This document shows positions 55,808-64,000 of a DNA stretch of 64,000 bases, piece after piece (the stretch's first letter is position 1; each line of letters begins with the position of its first letter). The stretch comes from Stentor roeselii. Its lineage: Eukaryota; Ciliophora; Heterotrichea; Heterotrichida; Stentoridae. The notes below the pieces were generated by a model. The model saw only the letters and a list, made by a program, of their open reading frames with translations. It was not told the DNA's origin and searched no databases. A program made the translations under genes and the position numbers. The DNA lies in contig RSEH01000220.1 of the NCBI GenBank assembly GCA_006503475.1, positions 17,496 to 81,495 on the forward strand. The letters run 5' to 3'.

Positions 55808-58522
55808 TCAAATTCCATCATTTTCACAGAAGTCGCCTTTCAAACCACTAAAAAAATTCGACGACGACTTTCCTTGTAAAAAAGAGAAGCCAGGGTCGAT
55901 TCTGGCAGGGTTTATGTTGACTTCTGACAGTGCCGAGTTTGTTTTTTCAAGAAGAGAAATGACTTCAGAGTACTGAGATTGACTTATTATTTTCGTTCCC
56001 ATCGATTCTTGCATGGACATGAAGGAGTTGACCCATCCGGCTAGAACTGAGTTTAACTTTATGATTTCTTCTTGTTTTCTTGATAGTTCTCGTTCTGAGT
56101 TCTCTAGTAAAGCTTCTGCCATTTTTTTCCATCTAAGACGTTCATTTCTTTCGGCTTGAATCGATGTTTTTTCGTACTCGTCTAGCATTTGAAGGTATTT
56201 TTGGGCTTGGGACTTGAATATGTCATTGTTTCTTTTGAGTTGAATGTTAAACTGTTTCTGAAGGTCAAGATTCGACTCAAGTTCCTTAATACGCAAGAAA
56301 AGAGAAGACTCCTCAACTCTCGACTGTATCTGACAAGCAATATTCCTAGAAGTCTCAGTCGGTCTCTTCAACGCAGACCTAGAAGTAAACGCACATTTAT
56401 TAGTAACCGATCTCAAAGTCTTATTCCTCAGAAGTGAATGCTGTGCATTAAGTGCTCCTAACTCAATTTTTTCAGTGATACTAACAATTCTAGTATACGA
56501 GTTATGAAGATGGTCAATGATTTCTTCAAGTTTCCTGATATGTTCCTGTTGATTCTGACACAAGTCACGTTTAATGCAGTACTTATGTTTCAAAAGGCTT
56601 ATTTTCCAATGTAAACTCGAAATAGAAGAAGTAAGTTCATTGTTATTCACAGCTGCCTGAAGAATCTGTTGCTTTAAAATGTAAATCACGAAATCCTTAC
56701 TCATAAAACTCGGGTCTTCCAAAGCCTTTCGCAGTTGGTCCGAGTAAGGCGAGGCGACTGTTGTCGGGTCACAAGACACGAAAAGTGAAGAAAACGAGAG
56801 ATTCCGAGTCTCTTCTCCATTATTCAAAGTCATCACCGGAATATCCCCCCGAGCAGAGTCAGTTTCAAGTTTAAACTCAATAATCGTATTTTCCCGAAAT
56901 CCTTTAAAATCCTGTAATGCAATTTTATGTCGTTTTTCTGATTCTTCTAAAAGTTTCGAGAGTTTATTCACATGTTTCTGTAATGTTTCAGCCCGTGACC
57001 TTAAAATCGCGATTTCTGTTGAGTCTTTATGAATCAAATTGATAGATGTTGAGTAAGACTGATAGATTTCATGAGACTTTTGTTCTAATGCCAGTTGTTT
57101 TTTCTTTGCTTCAACAAGTCTCTCCTCGAGTTCAAGAATTTTTGATTTGCGAGACCCGAGGTCATCAGTTAAGTTGCTGACTTTAAGTGAAAGTCGTAAG
57201 ATTTCAGCTTCATGAAGTTGACAAGGATGATCTTCAAGGTTTTTCTCTTGTGTCGGGAGGTACCCCAGGTCATTTTCACTTGTTACTGAGAGTTTTTCAT
57301 TTAAGTTATTTTTGACTGGAGGTTGAGGAGGTTTTAAGTTCCCTGCACTTGCTTTGCGAATGTGTTTCGAGTCTTTTACTTTAATTTTTTCTTTTGAATC
57401 TGGGACAAGTTTAGATCTCAGAGTTTTTATTTCGGTCTTCGCAGAGAGTAGTTCATTTTTCAACATTTCTATCATTTTTATGTAGTTCTCTGGAGGGTTC
57501 TTCAAGTTGATCTTTGCACGGTTCTTTATCGCTTTCGCCCTTACAGCGAACTTCAAAGTGTCCATTGTTTCATTATAAGACCGAGCAGAGGGAGAGCAGG
57601 TCACAAGTAAAGTAGTTTTAAAGTTCCCTCCAAGAGACTCTTGTAAAATTCTCGTGAGTTTCGAGTCTCTATAAGGAATATGGTCATTATTTAAAATCAA
57701 GGAATTGATAACTTTTCCAAGAGCTGAAAGCGACAAGTTGATTTTTTTAGCTTCTTCTAAATTATTTCCAGTGACTCCTGAATGGTTAACTTTTTCACTT
57801 CCGGCTAAATCGACCAGGTTCAAAATCCCTTTTTTTTCACTGTCATTCGTAAGTCTCTGAGTGACTTCCAAGAAAAACAAAAAGTGCGACCTTGAGGAAG
57901 AGTTGTTAAGTCTGGTACTTGCGACAGTCCTCAACTGTTGTCCAAGGCAAAGCAAATCAATAACTTCATGTTGAGTCATGACACAGACTTCAGTAAGTCC
58001 CTTTACATAAACACCTCGTCTAGGGCATTCTTTTATTTGCAATGCTGAACTTTGAATTTCTAACAAGTCTCGAAGTGTTTCTTTGTAAATTTCAAGCATC
58101 GAGACTTTTAATGTGAACTCGATTTCATTGTCGTCTGACTCGATTGATGAAAAAATTTGCCTCACTCCGCGAGGGATGATGCCTTCGTTTTCGTCTTCGA
58201 GAAGGGAACCTAACATTGTGTAGGACTTGCCTGAACCGGTCTGCCCGTATGCGAAAATTGTGCCGTTGTAGCCTTGAAGGATGTCGAACATTGTCGGCTT
58301 TCCTGCTGAGTCGAAGATTTCTTGTTGGGGAGTCGAAGGGCTGAAGACTTGGTCGAAAGTGAAGGTTTCTTTTGAGTCGCACTCACCGATTGCTAAAGTT
58401 GATGGAGAAAGATAGGAGATTATTTCTTGGTTTGTTATGTCTGACTATGTTGCAATTACTGACTCGTAGTCGATTAGAGGACGCACTCTGCAGAGTACTC
58501 GGATGTTGCTTGATGTTGACAT
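55808..58522 (-). CDS. Kinesin motor protein, kinesin-1-like
   Basis: 899 residues after removing a 15-nt intron (58445-58459). Exon 1 encodes MSTSSNIRVLCRVRPLIDYES, the first motor strand. The motor domain (~5-345) has GYNGTIFAYGQTGSGKS (P-loop ~88-95), NNSSSRSH (switch I) and DLAGSE (switch II, ~233-238), then LGKVINSL and PYRDSKLTRILQ. The motor is N-terminal, so plus-end directed movement is expected. The neck (FAVRAKAIKNRAKIN) fits kinesin-1. Several coiled coils follow (~350-380, 440-560, 660-800) and the tail is Ser-rich. The intronless reading would lack the first motor strand. Stop TGA or TAA not critical to the call. A long gap lies upstream. Confidence 0.93.
58445..58459 (-). other. 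15-nt intron (kinesin gene)
   Basis: Sense sequence GTAATTGCAACATAG, ending in an in-frame TAG. Removal joins DYES to SDITNQ and restores the motor N-terminus. A at position 10. Confidence 0.95.
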
Positions 58523-59947
58523 TTGTATTGATTTTTTTGGAAAGGTTTGGGATTTAATAAGTTTAAGAGGCGTGGGTGAGGATTGAGGAGTGGATTGCGG
58601 AATGATTGGGTTTTTTTAGATATAATGAAGTTTGAAGTGAAGGAATAGGATTTAGATATTTTAGGATTTTTTTAATTTTTTTAGGATTTTTTTTAGATTT
58701 TATGACAGAGTTTATGATAGAGTTTATAAATTAGTAGTGTGAAATTTTATTAAGAAAATAAAAATTTTAGATTTAGATCACATATTTGGATTATATATTG
58801 AATAATATCTAAATGTTAAGAAACGACATTTACTTTTAGATGATTGAAATGCTAAACTTCTTATATAAAAATTAGAAATTTCAAGTTTTTTCAGGGTTGT
58901 ACCAAGCGGTTCCATTTAGACTAACAGCAGAGTAAGTGATTTTAATTTTTTTTATATGAAATTATTTCAGAAGCATTTTTTATTATTATTTTACACTCTA
59001 TTAGGTAGCACTCGAAAAAAACTTAAAGAAAAATTTAATTTGAAACCTTGTTCAAAATTAAAGAGAAAGATTGATTTTTCTAAGATTTGGAAAATGATTA
59101 AGTCACAGCGAAATAGATTGTTTAATAAAGGCTATTATCAATAATTTGTTAAGTAAGCATCCAAAATTTATGAAAATTATTTATCATTTATACAATGATT
59201 AACATGTATGGATGATTAAAGTTTTCTCAGGGTGCTCTTAAGATATAATTAGAATCCTGGAGCACATTGGACAAGATTTGTGCTCTATATCAATATTAAT
59301 TATCTTGATATATGGTACATCTTGATATTCATTTAATTTGTTTTGCTATATGAAGAGATAATTTAGACTAATTTTTATCACAATTTAACTTTGCATTTTT
59401 TTACCTCTTCCAATATAGGAGATATCTTTCAAGGAAATTATTTATTATAGTGGAATGAAGCCACTTTTTTTTGTTTACTTAGATTAATTGAAGGCATAAC
59501 CCAAAATTACTTGACACTAAGGAATATCAAAAATGAAGAAATTTTACCCCTGGAATAATTTTCTAAAAGCTATGAGTAAATTATTGAACTTAAAAAGGTG
59601 AAATTTTTGTCTAATATTTCTAGAAAATAACTATCAAGGTATATTTTCTGTTCTTTTAATAAATTTATAATTCAACTTTGAATAAATAATTGATTAACTA
59701 AGAAGATATAAAAAACTTTACTGATAAGGCATATGTTTTTAAACATATAATAGATCATGCATTAAAATTTTTTTTTTGCAAAGTCATCGATATATAAAAC
59801 TTGATAAATTCTCAAAAAAAGCTAAATTTTATGAACTTCAGTGAAATTATAACTTAATTACCACATCCATATGATAAATTCATAACAACAAACCATATTA
59901 AACCTATCAATCAATAATACTTCCTAATTCTATTTTTTATCCTAATT
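58523..59947. other. Long AT-rich gap; one doubtful small ORF
   Basis: About 1.4 kb between the kinesin start and the eIF2-alpha stop. The first 130 nt are G-rich on the plus strand. A 62-codon plus-strand frame at 58956-59144 has a hydrophobic start and a Lys-rich body (KLKEKFNLKPCSKLKRK) but no recognisable family and could be chance or a relic. I see no RNA gene or repeat. Confidence 0.4.
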
Positions 59948-60961
59948 CTAATCATCATCCTGAATATCAGCATTCTTCGCTTCAACATCAACCCCTTCAA
60001 ACCCCAAGTCAACATCTCCCATGGTCTTATCATAATCTTCCTCAAAATCCAAGTTACCTTTATCAATTTTACAATTATGAAAAAGCTCATCATGTTCCAT
60101 CCGAGCATCATTATCAATAACATGAGGAAGTTCTTTAACAACATACTTTCCCTTAAGTTTCTGAATAACTTCAGCGATCTTATCAAGACAAGACTTAGCA
60201 AGTTCAACACCCTGAGCCTTATTCACAGTAGTTAAAACCAATGAAAACAAAGGTGCAGCAATAAGTCTTATCTTAATTTTTTCAGGGTCCAAATCTCTTC
60301 CAGCTTCCAAAGCTTGTTTAATAGATTCAATCCCTTCATATTCAAAGCAAGTGACCGAGAACTCAGCACTGATTCTAACAGCTTGAGGAGTGAGGCGATT
60401 TCGAATAACATTCAACAAAGATTCTCTAATTTCAGGAGTGATGTGAAGACCTTCTAACACCTTGTCAGGTTCAGTGACTGCTAATCTAAAGGCATCTAAA
60501 GCGTGTTCGAATTTTTCATATAGCGGCCAGCCAATACTTTCATAAAGTTTTTCGATATCAGTCGAAGTTGTCTGAGCGACATGTCTCAAGATGTTGTTGA
60601 CTGACTTGGCCTTTTGGTACTTTTTCTCACATTCTGAGATGTCCTCAGCTGTTACTTGCTTCTTGCTGAGGTCCAGACAACTTTTGCTTTCATCGACTCT
60701 GATCACGGCGACCACTTCTTTACGGCCTGTGCGAGTTAGTTGGCTTATTGACTTGATTCGCTTTCGGGTCAGGTCGCTTAACATTATCAGACCTTCCATT
60801 CCGTTGTATTCGAGAAGAGAGACGTATGCACCCACTTGCTCCATTCGAAGAACTTCTACCATCACTAAATCGTTTACGGAGGGAAAACGTTGCAAGTAAT
60901 ATCGGCAGTTTAAATTTACTTTTGAGGAAAGTTTAAAGTTTTCTTCGTCGCTGCTTGACAT
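59948..60961 (-). CDS. eIF2A (eIF2-alpha): Translation initiation factor 2 subunit alpha
   Basis: 337 residues. The N-terminal S1 domain (~22-100: RFPSVNDLVMVEVLRMEQVG, AYVSLLEYNGMEGLI) carries LTRKRIKSISQL, where S71 aligns with the regulated Ser51 of human eIF2-alpha; its context is conserved, so stress-kinase control is likely. The helical middle includes KLYESIGWPLYEKF and ALDAFRLAV, and the alpha/beta C-terminal domain includes VRISAEFSVTCFEYEGI and IRLIAAPLFSLVLTT. The acidic tail ends QDDD. It delivers initiator tRNA to the ribosome as part of eIF2. The N-terminus is ~20 residues longer than in animals. Stop TAG. Confidence 0.97.
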   Translation of the reverse strand: MSSSDEENFKLSSKVNLNCRYYLQRFPSVNDLVMVEVLRMEQVGAYVSLLEYNGMEGLIMLSDLTRKRIKSISQLTRTGRKEVVAVIRVDESKSCLDLSKKQVTAEDISECEKKYQKAKSVNNILRHVAQTTSTDIEKLYESIGWPLYEKFEHALDAFRLAVTEPDKVLEGLHITPEIRESLLNVIRNRLTPQAVRISAEFSVTCFEYEGIESIKQALEAGRDLDPEKIKIRLIAAPLFSLVLTTVNKAQGVELAKSCLDKIAEVIQKLKGKYVVKELPHVIDNDARMEHDELFHNCKIDKGNLDFEEDYDKTMGDVDLGFEGVDVEAKNADIQDDD

Positions 60962-61248
60962 TTATAGATGATTTCAGATTTTATTTTTTTGGATTTAATT
61001 AAGGATCTGGATTAGTGGAAATGTTTAGAGGATTGATGTGATTTTTTAATTGTTTGAGAAATTAGAATGAGAAATCTTTTGAGGAATTTTTCCATTTTGT
61101 TTTAATTCGGATCAATTAATAAAATCTATAAATATCCAAACCATAATCAAATAACAAATAACAATCCAATCAAACTTATGACTAATCCTCAGCAAACCTC
61201 AAAGAAAAAATATAAATAAAACCAAATCAAACTCCTCTAAATAATAAT
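60962..61248. other. Intergenic region with composition switch
   Basis: 287 nt. G/T-rich from 60962 to about 61105, then A/C-rich to the stop of the acyl-CoA synthetase gene. No gene seen. Confidence 0.5.
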
Positions 61249-63222
61249 CTAACTATAAAGTTTTCTAATAACCTCCGCAAAATGATTCCTCATCTCAACT
61301 CTCTTAACCTTCAAAGTAGGAGTAAGTAACCCACTACTACTACTAATCTCCTCATGGTGCAAAAAAACTTTCCTGACCTGTTCAACCCCATTCAATCCAG
61401 CCAGCGACCCAACATTTCTCATCCTACTCAAAACCTCTTGCACAACTTTCCGATTCTCACAAATTTCTTCCCAATTTCCTAAAATTCCATTTTCCACAGC
61501 AAATTCCAAAACCTTCCCCTTATTCGGAACAACAATTGCAACACTAAAGTCCCTCATCGAGTCTCCATAAACAAAAACAAGTTCCACAAATTCACATTTA
61601 CGATAAACATTTTCAACTTTTTCAGGAGCAACATACTCCCCTTGACTGAGTTTATAAATATTTTTTTTTCTATCAATGATTTTCAAGGCTCCATTAGGAA
61701 GCAACATTCCGACATCTCCAGAATGAAGCCACTTTTGACTGTCGATGACTTCATTAGTGGCTTCAGGGTTTTTGAAGTACTTCGGCATTACAGTGGGGCC
61801 TTTGATGCAAACTTCTCCGCAAGGGTTAGCGGCTGATGTGAAGTAGTTCATTTCAGGAATGTCGACAAGTTTCAGAGTCGCGCAGCCCAAAGGCCCTCCG
61901 ACGTGTCCTGAGGAGGTGTCGTCCGCGTAGGTCGCTGTGCAGGCCCCGCCGCATTCGGTTTGGCCGTAGGCTTCGAGGATCTGACAGCAAAAAAGATTTT
62001 TTAAGGAGTTTAAAATGTCTGGGTCGATTGGAGCTGATGCTGTTACTCCGACTCTTACTCTTCCTCCTAAAACGCTTTTTATTTTGTTGAATATTAACTT
62101 GTCGTAAAATTTATGGGTGTATGAGGCTAATGTTTTTGATGTTGAAAGTTTCACGGATAAAGCTTTTTTGAATAGCTTTTGGGAGAAAAGGGGAAGATTG
62201 GAGATGGTCAGGGTTATTTGGTCGTAGAACTTGTTTAAAACTCGGGGAACTGCGATGAAGATTGTTGGACGAAGTAGTGAGAGGTCTTCTTTGAGCTTCA
62301 AAACATCTCCACTGCTATACCCAATAGACCCTCCAGTCATAAGCATAGCTCCTCCCGCAAGTCTTTCATACAAGTGAGCTAGAGGCAAATAGCTGAGATG
62401 CACATCTTCCTTCGACGGTGTGAAAACATCAAAGACTCCCGCGATTTGAGCCAATAAATTTGAATGAGTCATGATGACTCCCTTTGGATTTCCAGTTGTG
62501 CCACTTGTATAGCTGAGTGTATAAATCGATCCAGGACTAGCAGGGACGACTTCAGCAGGGTGATCACTTCCAAATCTCATCATATCTCGATAAGTCACCA
62601 CCTTGAGTTCCGAGTGATTCGCATCCTCTTCCTCTTCTTCACTGATCACTCCAGTTAAAATGACAAACTTCAAATTTTTCACCTTTCCAGCCTTTTTCAT
62701 TTTAACAAGTCTCACAAGTTTATCATTCGTGGCCAAAACACAGCTCAAGCCAGTCTGGTCCAAGATGAACTCAACAGCAGCTTCTCCTAAAGTGTCGTAC
62801 AAGGGCACTGTGGCAATGTCGTAAAGGGCGCAAGCGACTTCTGCTGTGTGCCACTCTTCTCTGTTGTTCATGTAAATCGCTAGAAAAGCCACATCGAAAC
62901 CATCGGATGAGACTTTTGGACAAAATTCTTTTCTGGTCAGAGCTGATCCTAAGTTCATTGCTGAAGTCAAGACCTCCTTGTAAGTCTTCCAAGAATAACC
63001 GTCTAATTGTCTTGAACCTAGACAGGGACGGGATGAATTTTCGTTGAAAGACTTCAAAAAACAAGCGTCTATTGTCAGTAGTCCTGAGAATGGAGTTGTC
63101 AATGTTGAGGCTGCGTACTTTGGGTTCTTCAGAAGGTGAGACTGGTTTTTTGTTTGTTGACCGAGGCGGACTACGTACTTTGATTTGAATGAAGGCTGTT
63201 TTGGTGAACTCGAGTTTCCCAT
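61249..63222 (-). CDS. Long-chain acyl-CoA synthetase, predicted N-myristoylated
   Basis: 657 residues, the family's usual length. It activates fatty acids to acyl-CoA via acyl-adenylate. AMP-binding motif at ~232-248 (LSYTSGTTGNPKGVIMTHSN), YLPLAHLYER, then EAYGQTECGG (~405), LHSGDVGMLLPNGALKIIDRKKNIYK (adenylate/FACS motif) and GEYVAPEKVE, with a catalytic Lys near the C-terminus (TPTLKVKR). The first residues MGNSSSPK form an N-myristoylation signal (G2, S6) instead of the usual membrane helix, suggesting lipid anchoring. Stop TAA. Confidence 0.96.
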   Translation of the reverse strand: MGNSSSPKQPSFKSKYVVRLGQQTKNQSHLLKNPKYAASTLTTPFSGLLTIDACFLKSFNENSSRPCLGSRQLDGYSWKTYKEVLTSAMNLGSALTRKEFCPKVSSDGFDVAFLAIYMNNREEWHTAEVACALYDIATVPLYDTLGEAAVEFILDQTGLSCVLATNDKLVRLVKMKKAGKVKNLKFVILTGVISEEEEEDANHSELKVVTYRDMMRFGSDHPAEVVPASPGSIYTLSYTSGTTGNPKGVIMTHSNLLAQIAGVFDVFTPSKEDVHLSYLPLAHLYERLAGGAMLMTGGSIGYSSGDVLKLKEDLSLLRPTIFIAVPRVLNKFYDQITLTISNLPLFSQKLFKKALSVKLSTSKTLASYTHKFYDKLIFNKIKSVLGGRVRVGVTASAPIDPDILNSLKNLFCCQILEAYGQTECGGACTATYADDTSSGHVGGPLGCATLKLVDIPEMNYFTSAANPCGEVCIKGPTVMPKYFKNPEATNEVIDSQKWLHSGDVGMLLPNGALKIIDRKKNIYKLSQGEYVAPEKVENVYRKCEFVELVFVYGDSMRDFSVAIVVPNKGKVLEFAVENGILGNWEEICENRKVVQEVLSRMRNVGSLAGLNGVEQVRKVFLHHEEISSSSGLLTPTLKVKRVEMRNHFAEVIRKLYS

Positions 63223-63955
63223 TATAACGCATAGTTTATTCTAGTATGTGATTTTTTACTTTTGTTGATGGTTTTAGAAATCTTTTGGAAAGTGTTTTTT
63301 TTTAATAGTTTGGAGTTAATGTCTTTTTGATGGGTTTGAAGTTAGGAATGATAATTTTTTACTGTGAAGATCAATAAAGGGATTATTGGATAAATGATTG
63401 AAGGATATCTTTGGAGTGGTTATTTCATTTTTAAAGTTTGGCAAATAGAATAAAAGTTGAGGATTTTTTCAATCAAGCTTGATAAGTTACCTCTATTTCA
63501 ATTATAAAGTAAACAGAATACTTGCAACTAGATTAAATTGAAACCAAATAACTCAAGATTTTATTAAGTTTACAGTCACAATAATTTCTTAAGCATTCTT
63601 ATTAAGACTTATATATCTTATTTACTATAATAAATATCTAATTTACATACCTAAATATCCCAATTAATGAAAGCCTTGTGTTCATTACATTAATATTTTT
63701 CAGAAATTCAAGAGCGAAAATCAAAAAATAATAAGGCTAGATCAAAGCTGAACCTTACAATTATCTTAGAACAAATATTTGATTTTATAAGATTTAATAA
63801 ATTTTTCATACGTGTGAAAAATTATTATTGCTCAGTTTACTCATAATAGCGATCTTCACTTTCAATAATTTTATCTTATCTTTTCCATAAGGTTTATATT
63901 ATTTCATCTTGATAGGGTAATAGGTTGCGGGGGTGGCGAGGGTGGTGGGGCAGAA
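63223..63955. other. Intergenic region; G-rich tract near its end
   Basis: G/T-rich to about 63465, then A/C/T-rich. No gene seen. At 63915-63950 four runs of three to five G (63915-17, 63929-33, 63940-42, 63947-50) stand out in the AT-rich background. Confidence 0.5.
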
Positions 63956-64000
63956 ATGATGGAAATGGATATGTGTGATGATGAAATGAACTATGCTTAT
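63956..64000 (+). CDS. Possible start of a gene cut by the window end
   Basis: From an ATG at 63956 the frame is open for 15 codons to the window edge (MMEMDMCDDEMNYAY). The same frame is also open upstream through the G-rich tract, where it would read as Gly-rich, so the true start could be earlier. Only the edge position and open frame support it. Confidence 0.3.
   Translation, partial: MMEMDMCDDEMNYAY

Noticed and set aside
58956-59144. 62-residue ORF as a gene
   Set aside because: No family, low-complexity Lys-rich composition, isolated in an AT-rich gap; retained only as a note.
1-64000. Alternative genetic code with TGA as tryptophan (Blepharisma type)
   Set aside because: The SerRS, EST1-like, kelch and C2 genes end at TGA where the homologous or domain region ends; SerRS would otherwise run ~30 codons antisense into its neighbour. 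No protein needs TGA read as Trp. Some TGAs are followed by a second stop, which is noted but not decisive.
63905-64000. Telomere or chromosome end
   Set aside because: The G-rich tract is not a regular tandem repeat, and neither window edge shows telomeric units.
1-64000. CRISPR arrays, insertion sequences, transposase genes, bacterial operons
   Set aside because: No direct-repeat/spacer array, no transposase-like ORF and no inverted-repeat element were seen; the window is eukaryotic.

Overview
The window looks like macronuclear DNA of a heterotrich ciliate, most likely Stentor or a close relative. It is AT-rich and densely packed. Four genes are interrupted by 15-nt introns with GTAA...AG ends. 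TAA, TAG and TGA all act as stops: tryptophan is written only TGG in the recognisable proteins, and no ORF break is caused by TGA. That argues against Blepharisma-type codes. The species is an inference; no telomere is visible at either edge.

Layout. 0-0.77 kb holds a degenerate ~37-bp tandem repeat. 0.77-9.4 kb carries an EST1/SMG-like protein fused to a Zc3h12a-type nuclease, IFT121/WDR35, a C2H2 zinc-finger protein, seryl-tRNA synthetase and a PX protein. 9.4-17.2 kb carries a tandem pair of large unknown paralogues, a kelch-like protein, a small basic protein, a HAD-like pseudo-phosphatase and a RING/B-box protein. 17.2-32.1 kb is mostly coiled-coil, basic and cytoskeleton-type proteins (a very long KE-rich coiled coil, a C2 protein, an axonemal dynein light-chain-domain protein, a CFAP97-like protein), plus a tRNA-Thr(AGT), a FAM136A-like CX3C protein and a B-box protein. 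32.2-42.0 kb holds an importin-alpha-like protein, a 2622-residue BEACH/WD40 protein and a COA6/COX6B-like CHCH protein.

42.0-53.0 kb differs from the rest. It contains four paralogous zinc-module/coiled-coil/LRR genes, one UDP-glycosyltransferase, two decayed LRR copies and one decayed glycosyltransferase copy, separated by long gaps. It reads as a recently duplicating accessory island inside otherwise housekeeping DNA. 53.2-63.2 kb returns to compact housekeeping genes: ULK/ATG1-like kinase, coiled coil, kinesin-1-like motor, eIF2-alpha and a long-chain acyl-CoA synthetase.

Genes lie on both strands with gaps often of 2-30 nt. Stop codons can overlap, and divergent start codons can be as little as 7 nt apart. 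Independently of gene borders, the plus strand alternates between G/T-rich and A/C-rich domains of a few hundred bases with sharp switches, often inside a single ORF. This is the most unusual large-scale pattern I see. Functionally, a ciliary theme recurs (IFT121, axonemal-type proteins, kinesin, coiled coils), but nothing indicates co-regulated operons.
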